The position numbers and the translations under genes were made by a program. The notes below the pieces were generated by a model that made no database searches, was not told where the DNA came from, and worked only from the letters and a program-made list of their open reading frames with translations. A stretch of DNA of 64,000 nt, taken from JAFGHJ01 sp964525555. Its GTDB lineage: Bacteria > Hydrothermota > UBA3072. Where the stretch lies: positions 99,219 to 163,218 of the forward strand of contig CAZGHN010000006.1 of assembly GCA_964525555.1 (NCBI GenBank), given 5' to 3'. Positions 33,801 through 44,200 of this stretch are shown piece after piece (the stretch's first letter is position 1; every line of letters begins with the position of its first letter).

Positions 33801-36432
33801 GCTCGCCAGGATCTCCTAATACCGAATCTTGTTTAAGCCTTCCTAACTGGTCGTAACAGTAGATTATAGTGCTTGAGTCCGAAGAAGAAGAAAAAGATTT
33901 TGCTTTTGCAATCCTGTCGAAATCGTCATATTTATATTTGTTTAAAACATCGCTGCCGATTTTATCCAGAGTAAGTCTTCCGTAACAATCATATTCGAAT
34001 TCTCTTGAAACTTCATTCTTATCAGTGTGCCCTATAAGTTGCCCATCCGAATTAAAGTCGAAGTCCTCTTTTGAGCCATCAGGATATATTACTGTGTCAG
34101 GGAATACCTCATTAGAACAGTAATCGAATTGAGATTCCTCTCCCATGTAATCTCGCATTTTTACTAGATTCCCGCAAATGTCATACCAGTATTCCTGTGT
34201 ACGGGATTCGGAATTGTTTGTCCATTCTATTTTCTTGGTGAGGTTCCCGCGGATTTTAAAATCAGCACCAAAGTCTTCAGAATCATGAAAACCCGGGTTA
34301 GAAATGTTGCTTAAATTAGTTTCATCATACCGAAAATAAGTTTTTCCTATTCTTTGTCCTGTAATTTTAAATTTGTGTATTGCTATCGGAAGATTGCACA
34401 ACACACGATGATGGAAATTCCAACCTCCTTCTCCACCATAGCAATCCTCACACCATTCTGCAAGCTCGATATATAGAGCATCTACTTCATGTTTAAAATG
34501 CTTTATCTCTTTCCAGCTGTCATCTAAATCCAGGTCCTCGTAAGAAATTTTTTCGTTATCAACCTTATCTAAGTCTAAGCCTGGCATAATAGCTGTAGTA
34601 AATACAGTTAGCAAGTATGGAAAATCAAATTCTTCAATACTTTCCCATCCTATACCTGTACATTCCACATCCCCTCGATAAATGTATTCTCTTATATTAC
34701 CAAACCTATCATAACTGTTATATTCGTATAGTTCTACAATATCTCCAATACCTACCTCAAGATCAGATGGATCTTTCTGTACGGCTTTGCATTTCAATGT
34801 TGGGCGTAAATGAATTGGCGGCATAAACAAATAGAGACTATCTATTGCCCAATATAAACGCGTCAATTCTAAAGTGTCTCCTTCTTTATCAAATTTTACT
34901 ACCTTGTAAGGTTTACCGTAAATAAATTTCCTTGCCTTAGGGATGACCCTTTCGGAGATTACCACCTCATCTCTACCTTCATGTTCGAAAAATCTGTAAT
35001 GATCCCCATTCTCCAGATATTCATTATTAATATGCCAGTAAACTATACTATCTCCTTCGGGCATAACAACCGCGCATTTTTTATACATGGGATAATATCC
35101 AAATATTTGCGAATTTACCCCATGAGACCAATTATCTTTAAAATCTCCATGAGTACATTCCATTTCACCTACAGAACTCACCGCGAGTGAATCATGACCT
35201 GGATAATGATATTCATACACTAAAGTTTTGGAATCCTCAGAAAGAAAAACTTCTTTCTTTTTGATTCTGCGGTATTTGGTAGGCGCGGCGATGCCTGAGC
35301 CAGACACCGTCTCATACTCATAACTGTATTCCGCGCCGTCAGGAGTGATAAATCTGACGAGTTCCCCTGTATTATTATCATAAAAAAACTGATAAGAAGG
35401 TTTCATTTTTTGCCCTTCAAAATGAAAAGATATCGAATCCAGAAGTGCGTGTTCACGAACATACCAGTATTCAATTGCATCGTCTAAATGTTTAGCCGTA
35501 TAGTAGAATTTAACCTTGTAACAACCATCGTTTATCCAATGAACTAAGCTATCAATAAGATAAAACTTATCCCAACAAGGCCTATCTGGGTAAATAGGGT
35601 CTAACATTTTAGGATAAAATTTACAGTGAGAGGTAGGAGTAATAATACTATCGGGGATTCTGCCAGCCGGAGGGCAAGGGGCCGCATCCTGCCAGGTAAA
35701 TCGCACATAATTGCCATTCCTGTCCTCCATCTCTGTTAGCATATAATCAAGTCTGCGTCTCTTCTCCGGTTCTGATGGGTACTCAGGATCGGGACCGTAA
35801 TCCAGTATATTCTCGAAGGTATATTTATATTCTGGCGTTGCAACAAAAGCTCTAAGATTACTTGCGAAACCAATCCAATTTTTTTCACCTAAAACATGCC
35901 ACAACCAAGCATCAAAAACATTGAAAGTTTTTTGCACAGTGTAAAACTGCCCATTAATACACGTGAAACCCACATCGCCCGTAGCAATATTGCCAGTTCC
36001 CGGGGATCCGGGAACAGAAAATTCTCCCGGCATTACATTCCAACCTAAACCACAGGTACCTATATCCCCAGTAACCAAAAAAGCATCATTTAGCGCCACA
36101 TTAGAATGCGAATAGCAATCACCTGGAGTGAGCTGCGTCACCGATAAGGGAGAACCTCGATAGGTTAAATATACATTATAATCTTTATTTCCTCTCATTG
36201 GCAAACTTGTAAGTTTTATTTTGAGAGACACAGTCCCGTTTGAAACATCTATATTTTCCGCAACAGTATTAGTCGATATGGTCGTTTTGTTAAAACCTAC
36301 CGAGTATGCATCAAAACCGTGTGAATACATATCCTCAGTAATTTCATCAGAGGTTTTTATTTCAAGCGAATCATAAGCGGCAAGGGGGTTAGCTACGGAA
36401 CTCCCAATGTTGCCAAATAAAAATACTATCAT
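30835..36432 (-). CDS. Full-length secreted Rhs/YD-repeat protein 1
   Basis: 1865 residues. Signal peptide at the N-terminus, then a beta-sandwich region ('LKIKLTSLPMRGNKDYNVYL', 'GTCGLGWNVMPGEF'). YD repeats (about 760-1560, 'YEYNGNITDVRDEKGYYTTL') are interrupted by a non-YD insert (about 1070-1230). The Rhs core 'FYHLDRLGSPLMITDEDGNV' is at about 1577 and the tip boundary 'DPWGLE' at about 1681. The tip of about 180 residues has 'YGNVYFGHGPQLGKSL' and 'GSLSAGT', a pattern seen at the end of many Rhs proteins. At the position where protein 2 has ATG, 6 nt after GGAGG, this gene has ACG (36444); ATG 36432 is the first standard start. Probably a Sec-exported contact toxin. Confidence 0.9.
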   Translation of the reverse strand: MIVFLFGNIGSSVANPLAAYDSLEIKTSDEITEDMYSHGFDAYSVGFNKTTISTNTVAENIDVSNGTVSLKIKLTSLPMRGNKDYNVYLTYRGSPLSVTQLTPGDCYSHSNVALNDAFLVTGDIGTCGLGWNVMPGEFSVPGSPGTGNIATGDVGFTCINGQFYTVQKTFNVFDAWLWHVLGEKNWIGFASNLRAFVATPEYKYTFENILDYGPDPEYPSEPEKRRRLDYMLTEMEDRNGNYVRFTWQDAAPCPPAGRIPDSIITPTSHCKFYPKMLDPIYPDRPCWDKFYLIDSLVHWINDGCYKVKFYYTAKHLDDAIEYWYVREHALLDSISFHFEGQKMKPSYQFFYDNNTGELVRFITPDGAEYSYEYETVSGSGIAAPTKYRRIKKKEVFLSEDSKTLVYEYHYPGHDSLAVSSVGEMECTHGDFKDNWSHGVNSQIFGYYPMYKKCAVVMPEGDSIVYWHINNEYLENGDHYRFFEHEGRDEVVISERVIPKARKFIYGKPYKVVKFDKEGDTLELTRLYWAIDSLYLFMPPIHLRPTLKCKAVQKDPSDLEVGIGDIVELYEYNSYDRFGNIREYIYRGDVECTGIGWESIEEFDFPYLLTVFTTAIMPGLDLDKVDNEKISYEDLDLDDSWKEIKHFKHEVDALYIELAEWCEDCYGGEGGWNFHHRVLCNLPIAIHKFKITGQRIGKTYFRYDETNLSNISNPGFHDSEDFGADFKIRGNLTKKIEWTNNSESRTQEYWYDICGNLVKMRDYMGEESQFDYCSNEVFPDTVIYPDGSKEDFDFNSDGQLIGHTDKNEVSREFEYDCYGRLTLDKIGSDVLNKYKYDDFDRIAKAKSFSSSSDSSTIIYCYDQLGRLKQDSVLGDPGEHVIKEYFYDNNGRMNKETALRFNSAANADTVKKTFDALGRVTEIEYPKSSEDPGAEFVTYEYNGNITDVRDEKGYYTTLINDATGSLVEVIDALDYHTYYDYDANGNLIEIEGAEGKFTDFNYNWLGELIRREGPDRGVDSFEYYPDGNLKLRRTNIGDSIYYTYDNLGRLKTKINPAIHDPAPDTLFYMVEDTLLYVPGKSWMYPHRELGRLYWDIEDANVMQDEGEEIRIRFNSKTWVFDPPNYFGICSLFVYFENPADTFGSEFTIQEGFSSINKTWQQDHSFLLYPGEDYIGNTICGMAIQHTDSAIPGYPAHGSQNWLDSIKSVLVITNDSLSYMFFPDTLEEYFYDNYTIKGTPYTAPSGLNFPKGRLTGFQNPNVREVYFYDKFGNLGEKLVIPLIGDIDEQTFKYSYDLWGRLTKLEYPDEYKVEYEYDKLGNISSVEINDYKTINLSSTAAGLLRGINFPGGITDTFAYRPRNWMYWMEIKNIPSANPYIAQFCYNKRGEVYQEVRHDDGPGDIVKSYQYDKLGRLTQDKKNIYYGRYPYIPGYTLIFTYDTVGNRKSVNSTNYTYYSGTNRLKNDGEFNYSYDENGRINGFTSVSEDASLTYDVDGNLVSLNSMETDRVYNYYYKGSQRIRQKITQYPAGTKEIFNYFYDIAGNLILEDDDSETTAPKRYIYAGNRLLATENDGDLHFYHLDRLGSPLMITDEDGNVVKERLYEAFGNLRWSNGTYNDNREFTGKEKDKTGFHYFGARYYSADIGRFFTPDPINLYPLLVNLERPQTLNPYVYCHNDPVNFFDPWGLEPTQIGDDIFLMDPIIVTASSMDPYHFFNYLGFYLGIYQGPTMQEAVNEFWRGQWPDYLNLTINLGSIIGYSINLKLDRYGNVYFGHGPQLGKSLIPLSGSLSAGTMCKMNRWRRAPTEDELSKCLTRKSIETAGGSIIGVQGDYFFGSGWTTEGGVYVPMLGATYYWDSGKIYRFEEIEW

Positions 36433-36529
36433 TAATAAATTCGTTTAATACCTCCTTACTAAATATTGTTTCCATAAAAATTAATTAACATGTTATAATT
36501 TTGATAATTTTAGTAACATTACAAAAATT

Positions 36530-36557
36530 ATTGTAGGGAAAATGAAACTTTTGTCAA
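36530..36557 (-). promoter_or_regulatory. Promoter of Rhs gene 1 (duplicated 5' region)
   Basis: TTGACA (36552-36557), 16-bp spacer, TACAAT (36530-36535). About 150 bp around it (roughly 36450-36595) is nearly identical to 44500-44635 in front of Rhs gene 2. It gives a leader of about 80-90 nt with GGAGG at 36451-36455. Confidence 0.7.
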
Positions 36558-36589
36558 GAGGTTTTTTTAGCCACACCCACCACCAAAAA

Positions 36590-36839
36590 ACATTCACCAC
36601 AGAGAACACAGAGAAAAAGAAAAAACACAGAGCACACTGAGAAAAAAACTATGTTTCGTGTTTTTAAAACCCAACCCACCTCAGTTAATTTTTCACATGT
36701 AGAACATGTAGAAATTGTAGATACTGTGTTCTCTTTGATTATTTTACTAATTAACAAATATACTAATCAACCAATTAACAGATTCGAAGAATTTTTGAAT
36801 CTAAATCAAAAGATGCAATTTTTTCTTAGGCGGTACCAA
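36590..36839. repeat. Composite repeat block, copy 2
   Basis: Same order of elements as 20618-20905: 'cacagag' copies, the 64-bp 'actatgtttcgtgttttt' segment (about 36650-36713), a GAA hairpin (36781-36793) and 'gatgcaattttttc'. It sits just 3' of the 36840-37412 gene. No gene seen. Confidence 0.7.
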
Positions 36840-37412
36840 TTATCCTCCATGCATTTTTCTTGATTCTACAATTATTGTATCCGCGTTAATTATTATGTTT
36901 AGTCCTGTTTTTATTTTTTTAAGTTCGGCTCCCATATATTTTACATTTGGAGGATATTTGATCTGGTCGCCAAAATCAAAAATCCTCATTTTATATCCTT
37001 CTTTAGCATCACCAAATAAAACAAAATGAATTACAACTTCATCACCCGAATTAAAACAGGCAATATAATATAATTGGATTGCCCGCTGTCCTAAAACAGG
37101 CAGATATGAATCAAAAACAATCTCTTTTATACCTCCAGATTCCTCGAAGTAAACTTTTTCCATCGCATCTCTGAATTCTTCAAAAGTAAATTCTTTTAAA
37201 AGATCCGGATGAAATTGTAGAAAAACTTCTTTATAATTCTTATTGAAAAGTCCAAAAAGAACCTTGTTGGTAATCGTTACTGCCTTAAAAGTGTCGTGTT
37301 CCAGCTGGCGAACACAATGAGATAGGACAATGATGGACGAAATTAAGATTAAAATTATAAAAGAACACTTTTTCTTCATATATTTAGTATATTTAGGGTC
37401 AAATCGCGGCAT
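36840..37412 (-). CDS. Small lipoprotein of unknown function
   Basis: 190 residues from ATG 37412, with AGGAGG 8 nt upstream. The N-terminus is charged and then hydrophobic ('KKKCSFIILILISSIIVLSHC'), ending in a lipobox with Cys33. The remainder is soluble, with an NTF2/DUF-like helix-strand pattern ('FTFEEFRDAMEKVYFEESGG', 'AIQLYYIACFNSGDEVVIHF'). It resembles the 4026-4556 protein in layout and in its Rhs-like promoter. It lies between an Rhs immunity candidate and the next Rhs gene. Function unknown; a second immunity or surface-exclusion role is only a guess. Confidence 0.65.
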   Translation of the reverse strand: MPRFDPKYTKYMKKKCSFIILILISSIIVLSHCVRQLEHDTFKAVTITNKVLFGLFNKNYKEVFLQFHPDLLKEFTFEEFRDAMEKVYFEESGGIKEIVFDSYLPVLGQRAIQLYYIACFNSGDEVVIHFVLFGDAKEGYKMRIFDFGDQIKYPPNVKYMGAELKKIKTGLNIIINADTIIVESRKMHGG

Positions 37413-37438
37413 TGCATTATCCTCCTTTTTTATTAATG

Positions 37439-37467
37439 ATTTTAATAAGGGTGTCCAAGCCTGTCAA
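37439..37467 (-). promoter_or_regulatory. Promoter with Rhs-core-like sequence (copy 2)
   Basis: TTGACA (37462-37467), 17-bp spacer, TAAAAT (37439-37444). The stretch 'TTATTA...TCATTAATAAAAAAGGAGG' is shared with the 4580-4608 promoter, including the ribosome site. Confidence 0.65.
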
Positions 37468-37786
37468 GATGGGTTGAATAAGGTTAGGTTGTTAGAAGGT
37501 TAGGTGGTTTCAAAAAAAATCCGATCCAACAGTGTTTTATAACTAGTTCCTGGTACCCGGTACCTGATATCTAAAATTGACCATAGAGATCGCAGAGATT
37601 TTTAAATGTTGGTCTGTTGATCTGTTAGTCTGTTTTTTCCCCACCTACACACTAACTTTATTTATCTTTTGACCCATGACTCAAGACGCGGGACTCACCG
37701 ACTCGGTTGAAATTGTCAAGCGTTGAGATTTACCCCCAATTATTTACGTATGTACCCTCGTCTATATGAGAAGATCGTCTCTCGTG
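37468..37786. other. Gene-free region with short-period sequence
   Basis: Contains 'gttaggttgttagaaggttagg' type repeats, 'ctggtacccggtacctg' (palindrome), 'ggtctgttgatctgttagtctg' and a reverse heptamer 'gactcaagacgcgggactca'. No gene or RNA recognised. Confidence 0.5.
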
Positions 37787-38269
37787 TTATTTATACACTA
37801 AAATAAAAATCAAAATCTCCCAGAAAGGTACAGTTAAAATCAAAACAACGCTGGAGATCCTTAACCTTTTATTTTTTCTTTCTATTTCCTCCGTTATTTT
37901 TTCCCTTTTGCTTAACACTTCCGAAGAAAAATGATAACAAGAAATTCCACTTAAAAAAAGTGCTATGGTTAAAGGAAATATATACATCATGAAACTTCCC
38001 GGAATATTACCGAACTCGGGGACAATATCTAATATCTCCTCAACACATATCAAAAGTATGATGTAAATAACCCCTATCGCCATAGGTATACTAACCAATT
38101 TATTGGTTATCCTTAAAAACTTTTTTACTTTTTCATTCCCTATAAAAGGAAAGAAAGGACGATATAGTTTCACAACAGCACCTACGTATTTATCTGCAAA
38201 GAAAAAGAAAGTTAAAAATAAAAGATAGAAACAGTAAATCCCTAAAGCGGCTAAGACTTTAATTGCCAT
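37787..38269 (-). CDS. Four-helix membrane protein, Rhs immunity candidate
   Basis: 160 residues with four predicted membrane segments (about 5-28, 58-75, 88-112 and 136-158) and a charged cytoplasmic loop before the last. It starts 3 bp after the stop of Rhs protein 2, without a separate ribosome site, so translation is probably coupled. I know no family. Position is the only evidence for immunity. Confidence 0.62.
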   Translation of the reverse strand: MAIKVLAALGIYCFYLLFLTFFFFADKYVGAVVKLYRPFFPFIGNEKVKKFLRITNKLVSIPMAIGVIYIILLICVEEILDIVPEFGNIPGSFMMYIFPLTIALFLSGISCYHFSSEVLSKREKITEEIERKNKRLRISSVVLILTVPFWEILIFILVYK

Positions 38270-38272
38270 TTA

Positions 38273-41200
38273 TTATTTTCCCTCCCATACAATAAAGGCA
38301 GAGGCGCCTAAACCACCGACAACAAAGACTCCTGACTCCACATAAAATCCACTCCACCATGGGTTAGCGGGACCCCAACCCACCTGAGTACCTAAAACAA
38401 ATCCTGCTTGAACACTTATGTTCAAACCAGGAGAAGGCTCCTTATAGCCATCATTTACCATTACCATGGCACCCGGAGGTATACTTACACTTGGAGAGAT
38501 CCCAAGATAATAATATGGTTTTCCATCGTCAGTGATTATTTTTCCTCCAGTAATTATTACTACACTTACACCTAAATCTACGTAATCAACCGAAGGATCC
38601 TCCTCAAAGTGCTTGGCAAACGTTGCCCAGTCTGGATCCTTTTTTGTATCGTCTTGACCCTTTTCATTAAAAACACCCGTCTGAGCATTAGTACTGGTAT
38701 TATCAGCAGCAACAAAAGCCCAGGAAGGGTTATCGAAATACATAATTGAACCAGACCCATACTGATTAATTATATCCTGCTGCCTTTTATAATCCCAATA
38801 CGCAATGGGATCTTCTTCATAGCTTATTGGTGACTCTTGTAATCCTAATAAATCCACATATTTAAGTGGGCTATTTCTACAGTAAATATACGGATTTAAA
38901 CTCTGTGGAATTGCCAATGTAAGCCCAGCGGGCGTAAGCGTATGCGGATCAGGGATCAGGAATCTTCCGATGTCGCCGCTGTAATATCTCGCGCCGAAGT
39001 AATGAAATCCTGTCGGGTCTTTTTCCTTTCCCGTGAATTCTCGGTTATCTTCGAGTGTACCTGAAGAAGATACTAAGTTACCAAATGCTTCGTATTCTCT
39101 CCGTTTTACCACAATACCATTCTCATCTGTAATCATAATCGGAGAACCAAGACGGTTAAGATGATAGAAATGAAGCTCTCCGTCGATTTCGGATGCAAGG
39201 AGACGGTTTCCAGCATAATAGTATTTCGTTTCAGGTGTTCGCTCGGTTCCCGATTCACATCTGGCGTTATCAACCCATAGTTGTCCACTTCCTAACATTC
39301 TTGCTATATGAAATTTGAAATTAACCGCGCCGGAAGGTATATCTCCAGGATTTATCGTTACTGAAATCTTTTGCCAGTTATGTGTGCCTGTTATTATTGC
39401 CGATGATTTGCCTCCATAACTCTGAGACCAATCCTCACTCCAGAAATCGACCATTACCTTCACTCCTCCCGATAAATTCTTAGTCTTTACCCAGACGGAA
39501 GCGGTAAAGGATTTTTTTACCTTTGATAATGAAAATTGCTGTATCATGAGTTCCATTGTGCCCATCGTTTGAAAATATGGGGAGTATAGGGAATATTTAC
39601 CTTCCTGTGAATACTGAGAGGTTACCACCCAGTTAAAATCACCTTCCCATTGTCCCCAGCCGGTCTTATCTCCTGTTTCAAATCCAGGATTCTCAAGAAT
39701 ATTCGGAGAATCGTCTTCTTCTAAGATGAGGTTGCCAGCGTTGTCATGGAAATAATTGAAGATTGTTGTATCGGATAAGGAATTATTTATGATCTCCTGT
39801 CTTATTCTCTGATTTCCTTTGTAGTAATACTTGTATTTTTCGCCTGATTTACTGAGCTGGGTAAGATTACCATCAACATCATAATCCAACGTTATACCAT
39901 CACTTATCCAATTGATCCTGCCATTTGCGTCATAATGATATTCTCTGCGTCCGTCATCCTGTAACCTGTTCGTTCCGGAATAATAAAGATAATCCCAATT
40001 ATCGACCTCATCTCTGTTCCCGACTTTATCATAGGAAAAACTGTGATAAGTAATAGTATCCGTAACCAAAATGTTGTATTCAGTTGTAAGGCGCCCGAGA
40101 GGATCATATCCGTACTCTGTTGTTAAGCCTATCATTGGTGGAGAACCGAACCCTGCTCCTTCCTCTTTTTCCTTTAGTTCTCCTTTTTTATTGTATTCGA
40201 AACCAACGTTAATAAGATTATTGGTTTGAAATCCTCCAAGTACTTGATCTATATCCAAACTCTGCATCCAGTTTCTTGGAGTATATCCGAATATATCTGT
40301 TATGTCTCCGGGAAAATGAATATTTTCGAGAAGTCCTGCTGCTGTTGATGAAAGATTTATTGTATCCTTTCCGTTAATTATCGTAGATGAAATGTTTCCT
40401 AATTTATCGTATTCATAATTTACTTTATAATTATCGGATGTTTCTAATTTTGTCAGTCTTCCCTTTAAGTCATAACCGTAATAGAAGTTCTCCATTTGGT
40501 CATTTAAGACCGTGGTTGAGTAAACAGTTCTTATTGTATAAATTGTATCTATGGAGTAGGTTGTATCTACATCATAAACAGAAAAAACGTAATAGATGGT
40601 ATCCGGCACGTATGAGGTGTCTACTCTTGGACTCCTAAGGGTAAAACCTGCATAAGGAATGTTAAACCCATAGGATGGATTGTTGTCCAGGTCATAACCT
40701 ATTTCGTTTATTCTATCGCCTTCTGCTGTATTAGCTAAAAAAGTGTGCCATAAAAGTCCGCTTCCACTGGCGTTTATGCTCTCAGTTCTGTATTGCGTAT
40801 AAGTGCGGGAAAAAGGCACGTCGTTTTCGTGGCGTCCGTCTATTTCTAACTTAAAAGTAAAATCACTCGTAAAACCTCCGTCTGCTGGCATAACCCAGAA
40901 AAAAGTTCTTATTGAATCCAATCCACTTAGAGAGCATGCAGGGCTTACGGAAACCTGTCCGGAGCCGTCTACTATTTCCCATACTCCTTTTGTCTCGTAA
41001 GTTGTATCGATGTGGTCGATTACATATTCTATGTGGTCTATTATACTATCCATACGAATGAAAGTACTGTCAATATCTATTATTGTACTATCGATGTCTT
41101 CTATAACGGTGTCAGGAACAGCAGTTTTTTCAAGCGGGATTATCTGTTTTTCACCGAGATTTCCGAATTCGTTATAGTAGTAAACTTCCCTTATTCGCAA

Positions 41201-44200
41201 ATTTTCAAAACCCGTAAGCCTTCCGATTGGAAAATCAAGTGAATCAGAAGGAGGATTGTAAGTTGTATCTCCTATATTGTAATCATCGTAAAAGTATAAT
41301 TCCACCTCCGCGTAGTTTACGATCTTTTTTTCAATCCTGCCAAGTACATCATATTCGAATTTAATTTCATCTCCTGAGTTAAGTTTATGGTATATATTAT
41401 TTCCGTTTACGTCATAGGCGAATGAGTCGATTCCTCTATCAGGACCGTCTCTCCAGACCAAATTCCCCAACCAGTCATACTCAAAATCGGTTTCTTTGCC
41501 TTCCGCGTCTGTAATATTTACAAGATTACCGTTTACATCGTAGTAGTAATCGGTCTGGTTACTAAGAGCATCTATAACCTGGATTAGATTGCCGGATGGG
41601 TCATTTATTAATGTTGTCTGTTCACCTAATTCATCATACACATCCGTTATATCGTCACCATATATGTATTTCACACTGTCGTCGTATCCTGATTCGGAAG
41701 GATATTTTATTAGAATCGGTCTGTTTTTTCCGTCATAATATTTGCGTGTAAAGGTAGCTTCTCCCAGTGAAATATCGTCAAATCTAGGATTTGTTTCCAT
41801 GTATAAAAGACCTTTAGCATCATATATATAATCCATTATTACGCTGTCAGCGGCGCATTTCTTCCAGTTGATGAGTCTTCCGAGTACATCGTAGGAATAA
41901 ATCGTGGTGGAAGAGTCGGAAGCGGAGTTAAAAGTGATTTCTTTGGCTTTTCTTCTGAAATCGTCATATTCATATTTGCCGAGCAATTTAAGGTTTCCGG
42001 GACTTCCCTTTCTGTACTCGGTAGGTCTATCATAAATATCGTATTCATATTGATCGATAATACCGTTTTTATCCGTATGAGATATAAGCCTGCCTTTTTT
42101 ATCAAAATTAAAATCTTCTGTTGAATTATCCGGATAAGTTATTATATCCGGAAATACGTCTGAGGGACCATAGCTTAGGTGGGTTTCGTTCCCCATATAA
42201 TCCGTAATTTTTGTGATGTTTCCGTATGCGCCATACTCAAATTCTTTTGCCCGGGTTTCATACTCGTTTATACGTTCGGTTTTTTTAGTAAGATTTCCTA
42301 TGCGAGGAGTGCTATTATTGTCGTATTCGAAATCTGACTTTTGCACGAGATTGTTGTTATCGTATTTACGGGCGGATACTACAAGATTATAAAACTGAGC
42401 GTTTTTGTAAGCATCATCGTCGATGTAATCTTTTTCGATTCTCCAATTATCCGAAGGATCAAGGTCATCCCATGAAAGGGTGTTTCCGATTTTCCAATGT
42501 TGCAGGTCTACTCCGGAACCATAATAACATCCGGCAGAACCTTTACTGGTCAATTTAACCTTTCCACAGAATTTTCCCTCCAATTCATTGTCGTATTTAT
42601 CATAATCTACGTATTCATATAAGTTAAAGGTGTCTCCGATTTCCAAATTCTGACTGCCAGAACCTTTCTTTACGGCTTTGTACTTTAAAACCGGATGCAA
42701 GGGTGTTTCTAAATATTTACCTGCGGGGGCTACGTCTTTGCTTATCTGCCAGCATAAAAACTCCGTCTCAGATAGAGATACATTATAATCTTTTACTATT
42801 TTATAAGGCAATCCGTAGAGCTCTTCTCTTTCAAACGGTAATATATATTTTAAGTTGTGGTCTCCTTCTCCTCCATGTTGGTAATCATATTCATCAACTC
42901 TTTTTAAAACCGCATAATTGTTTTCCAGGTACGCGGAATCGATATTGTAATATCTTACGTAAGAGTCATCCGGATAATTTATATGATTATAACTGTAAAC
43001 CGGCAAAAATGTTAAAGTGTGGAAACCCCAGATTGTTATGCCATTATGCATACCTACTTCTATCCATTCGCCGGTACTTGCTCCTACAGATGGTCCGTAA
43101 TTATAAGAATATTTATAAATAGTATCCGCGGGATAGTAAACATTATAGTCTTCTATATATGGAGTGCCTTTCGCTCTCATGTGCAGGGTATCGGGGAAGA
43201 TAATGGTTTTGCCTTTAACCACTCTGTAGGTAGATCTCCAGTGGTTGAAAAAACCTTCGTGGTAAAAATCCTGGGCTACGCGTTCATAATCATATTCATA
43301 GTATTTATATTTGTATTTCGCGCTGTCCGGAGTAATCATTTCAATAAGTTCTCCGGGTTGTTCTTGTTCTTCGGGATTAGGAACAAACGCTGTAGTATCA
43401 TATTTGAATTTGTAAGGAGCTTTAAGTCTCTGTCCATTTTTTAAGAATTCTACCGAATCCAGAAGAATAAAAGCGTGTCCATACCAGTATTCCAATATTT
43501 TATCAAACCATTCCTGATGATAATAGAAATTAACCTTAAATTTTTCTCCGTTAACATTTCTTACTATCGAATCGATGACATAAAAATCCCATAGAGAATA
43601 ATCCGTAGTATCTTCAAGAGGATATTTTCCTCTGTATATATGACATGTGTCTGTGGTTGTATATATCATACTTGGTATCCTGCCGGCCGGAGGAGCGCCA
43701 GATTCACCACCATGCCAATCTATACTTACACGATCACCTTTACGATCCGACACCGTTGTCAATTTATATAACCTTCTACAGCTGGAACTTTCGCCTTGCC
43801 AATAATCAGGATTGGGGTATTGTGTCCCGTATTCAAAAAAATAAGTATACGCAGGAGTATGGAGCTCTGGAGATCCGTCCATATATAACTTCCAGTTCCT
43901 TTTACCTCTAACAAACCAGCCTAATCCTACGGAGGAGCTAAGTCTAACGTTATATATGCTGTAATTTATTCCTCCGTTCAGATTAATAAAACCGTTTATG
44001 CGATAGGTTATGCCGACAGCACCGGAAAGGCGGGAACCCGTCCAATCCGCGTTTTTTGATAATTCTCCGGGCATAACGTTCCAACCGAGTCCGCAGTTAC
44101 CCATGTCGGATGATACAATATACCTGTGGTAATTGGCAGGGATCGTGTCATATATAAAATCCTCAACATATCCTTTATAACCCGGGATACCTACATCATA

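Noticed and set aside
42703..43444. Plus-strand frames of about 140 codons opposite Rhs 2
   Set aside because: They are complements of YD-repeat coding sequence and show no signal or domain of their own.
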